DNA from: DASVTU01 sp036387415
GTDB lineage: Bacteria; Acidobacteriota; Blastocatellia; Pyrinomonadales; Pyrinomonadaceae
Length of the DNA: 64,000 bases
NCBI GenBank assembly: GCA_036387415.1
Contig: DASVTU010000022.1
Location: forward strand, 112,173-176,172
Direction of reading: 5' to 3'
Shown here piece after piece: positions 63,256-64,000 of this stretch. Position 1 is the first letter of the stretch. The number at the start of each line of letters is the position of its first letter. The notes under the pieces are model-generated. The model made no database searches and was not told the DNA's origin. It saw only the letters and a list, made by a program, of their open reading frames with translations. A program made the translations under genes and the position numbers.

Positions 63256-63984
63256 ATGGAGCGTCGCATCACTTCGTGGCAGAGTCCGAACCTGGGGATG
63301 GAGATGCCGATCGTGGCCTACGGGCACGCCGGCTACCCGCTGCTCATGTTCCCGACGGCGGCCGCGGACTTTTTGGAGTACGAGAGGTTCCACCTCGTGG
63401 AGTCCATCCGCCACCTCGTCGAGGCCGGCCGCGTCCGCGCCTACTCGGTCAACAGCGTCAACCGCTACGCGCTGATGAACGACCAGGCGCCGCCGCCCGT
63501 CAAGGCCGAGCTGCTCTCGCGCTTCGACCGTTACGTCACCGACGAGGTGCTGCCGCTCATCCGCAACGAGACGGGCGGCCTCGACCCCGTCACGACCGGC
63601 GCGAGCATGGGCGCGTACCTGGCCGCCAACACCTACTTCCGCCACCCTGACGTGGTGCGCGGCGTCATCGCCATGAGCGGCAGCTACGACGTGCGCGCCT
63701 ACTTCGACGGCTACTCGGACGACAACGTCTACTTCAACAACCCCGTCTCCTACCTGCCGAACCTCGACGACGACTACTTCCTCCCGCGCCTGCGCGCCGC
63801 CGACGCCGTCGTCATCCTGACGGGGCAGGGCGCCTACGAGGCGCCCGAGCGCAGCCGCCAGCTCTCCGACATCCTTCGCTCGAAGGGCATCCCGCACACG
63901 CTCGACGTGTGGGGCCACGACGTCAACCACGACTGGCCCTGGTGGCGCAAGATGCTGCCGTACTGGCTCGACAGGCTGCTCTGA
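63256..63984 (+). CDS. Esterase family protein (alpha/beta hydrolase)
   Basis: The protein has 242 residues. The nucleophile elbow is GASMGAY with Ser 117. A likely catalytic histidine lies in WGHDVNHDWPWW near 222-227. It resembles putative esterase D-like cytosolic proteins, and no signal peptide is visible. Only about seven codons end in A or T, far fewer than in genes up to 62.7 kb. This compositional contrast and its position beyond the mismatched tRNA suggest a different origin. GAGGAGGGG lies just upstream of the ATG. Confidence 0.82.
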   Translation: MERRITSWQSPNLGMEMPIVAYGHAGYPLLMFPTAAADFLEYERFHLVESIRHLVEAGRVRAYSVNSVNRYALMNDQAPPPVKAELLSRFDRYVTDEVLPLIRNETGGLDPVTTGASMGAYLAANTYFRHPDVVRGVIAMSGSYDVRAYFDGYSDDNVYFNNPVSYLPNLDDDYFLPRLRAADAVVILTGQGAYEAPERSRQLSDILRSKGIPHTLDVWGHDVNHDWPWWRKMLPYWLDRLL

Positions 63985-64000
63985 GTAGGAGGCAGACGGC

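Overview
The window is a GC-rich (about 60%), densely coded bacterial chromosome segment. Gene content suggests a Gram-negative soil or freshwater lineage, and I lean to Acidobacteriota (Blastocatellia-like). The reasons are a very large exopolysaccharide locus with a BY-kinase, giant secreted M36 fungalysins, a KaiC-like ATPase next to a hybrid histidine kinase, and an arsenosugar-type radical SAM cluster. There is no rRNA gene or universal marker, so the taxonomy is inference.

Bases 1-27.3 kb, all on the plus strand, form an exopolysaccharide/O-antigen operon. It holds a Wzz/tyrosine autokinase (5' end outside the window), a WecA/MraY-like initiating phosphosugar transferase, about ten GT4/GT2 glycosyltransferases, an FkbM and four other SAM methyltransferases, a Wzx-like flippase, a sulfotransferase, two O-antigen ligase/polymerase-like membrane proteins and a TPR protein. 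Many junctions overlap (ATGA, TAATG). Several junctions instead carry long imperfect inverted repeats that are partly translated. One of them joins two glycosyltransferases into a single open frame.

Bases 27.3-45.1 kb encode secreted proteins: a three-Asp-box sialidase-like protein, a reprolysin-like zinc protease and two tandem fungalysin (M36) proteases. All four end in the same ~160-residue module. Three of the upstream regions share a CTCAA-N6-CTCAA direct repeat 10-11 nt before a -10-like hexamer, so I infer one regulon for a secreted degradative system.

Bases 45.2-56.9 kb mix a small secreted protein, an acyl-lipid desaturase, the KaiC-like ATPase with its overlapping hybrid kinase, a four-gene plus-strand glycosylation group (TIGR04282-type transferase, multi-pass glycosyltransferase, NAD epimerase, GT2) and minus-strand RNA-related genes (DEAD-box helicase, RRM protein, zinc-ribbon/CarD-like protein). 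Bases 57.3-62.1 kb hold a B12-binding radical SAM enzyme and an ArsS-CMD-GT2-sterol desaturase-like operon, both on the minus strand.

The last kilobase differs. A tRNA-Asn gene at 62971-63045 has two mismatches in its acceptor stem. Beyond it base composition jumps (third codon positions are almost all G/C) and an esterase gene follows. The two halves of the tRNA look as if they come from different sources, either a recombination/integration junction or an assembly chimera. The first 63 kb is also almost free of GATC (five by eye, against more than 200 expected).
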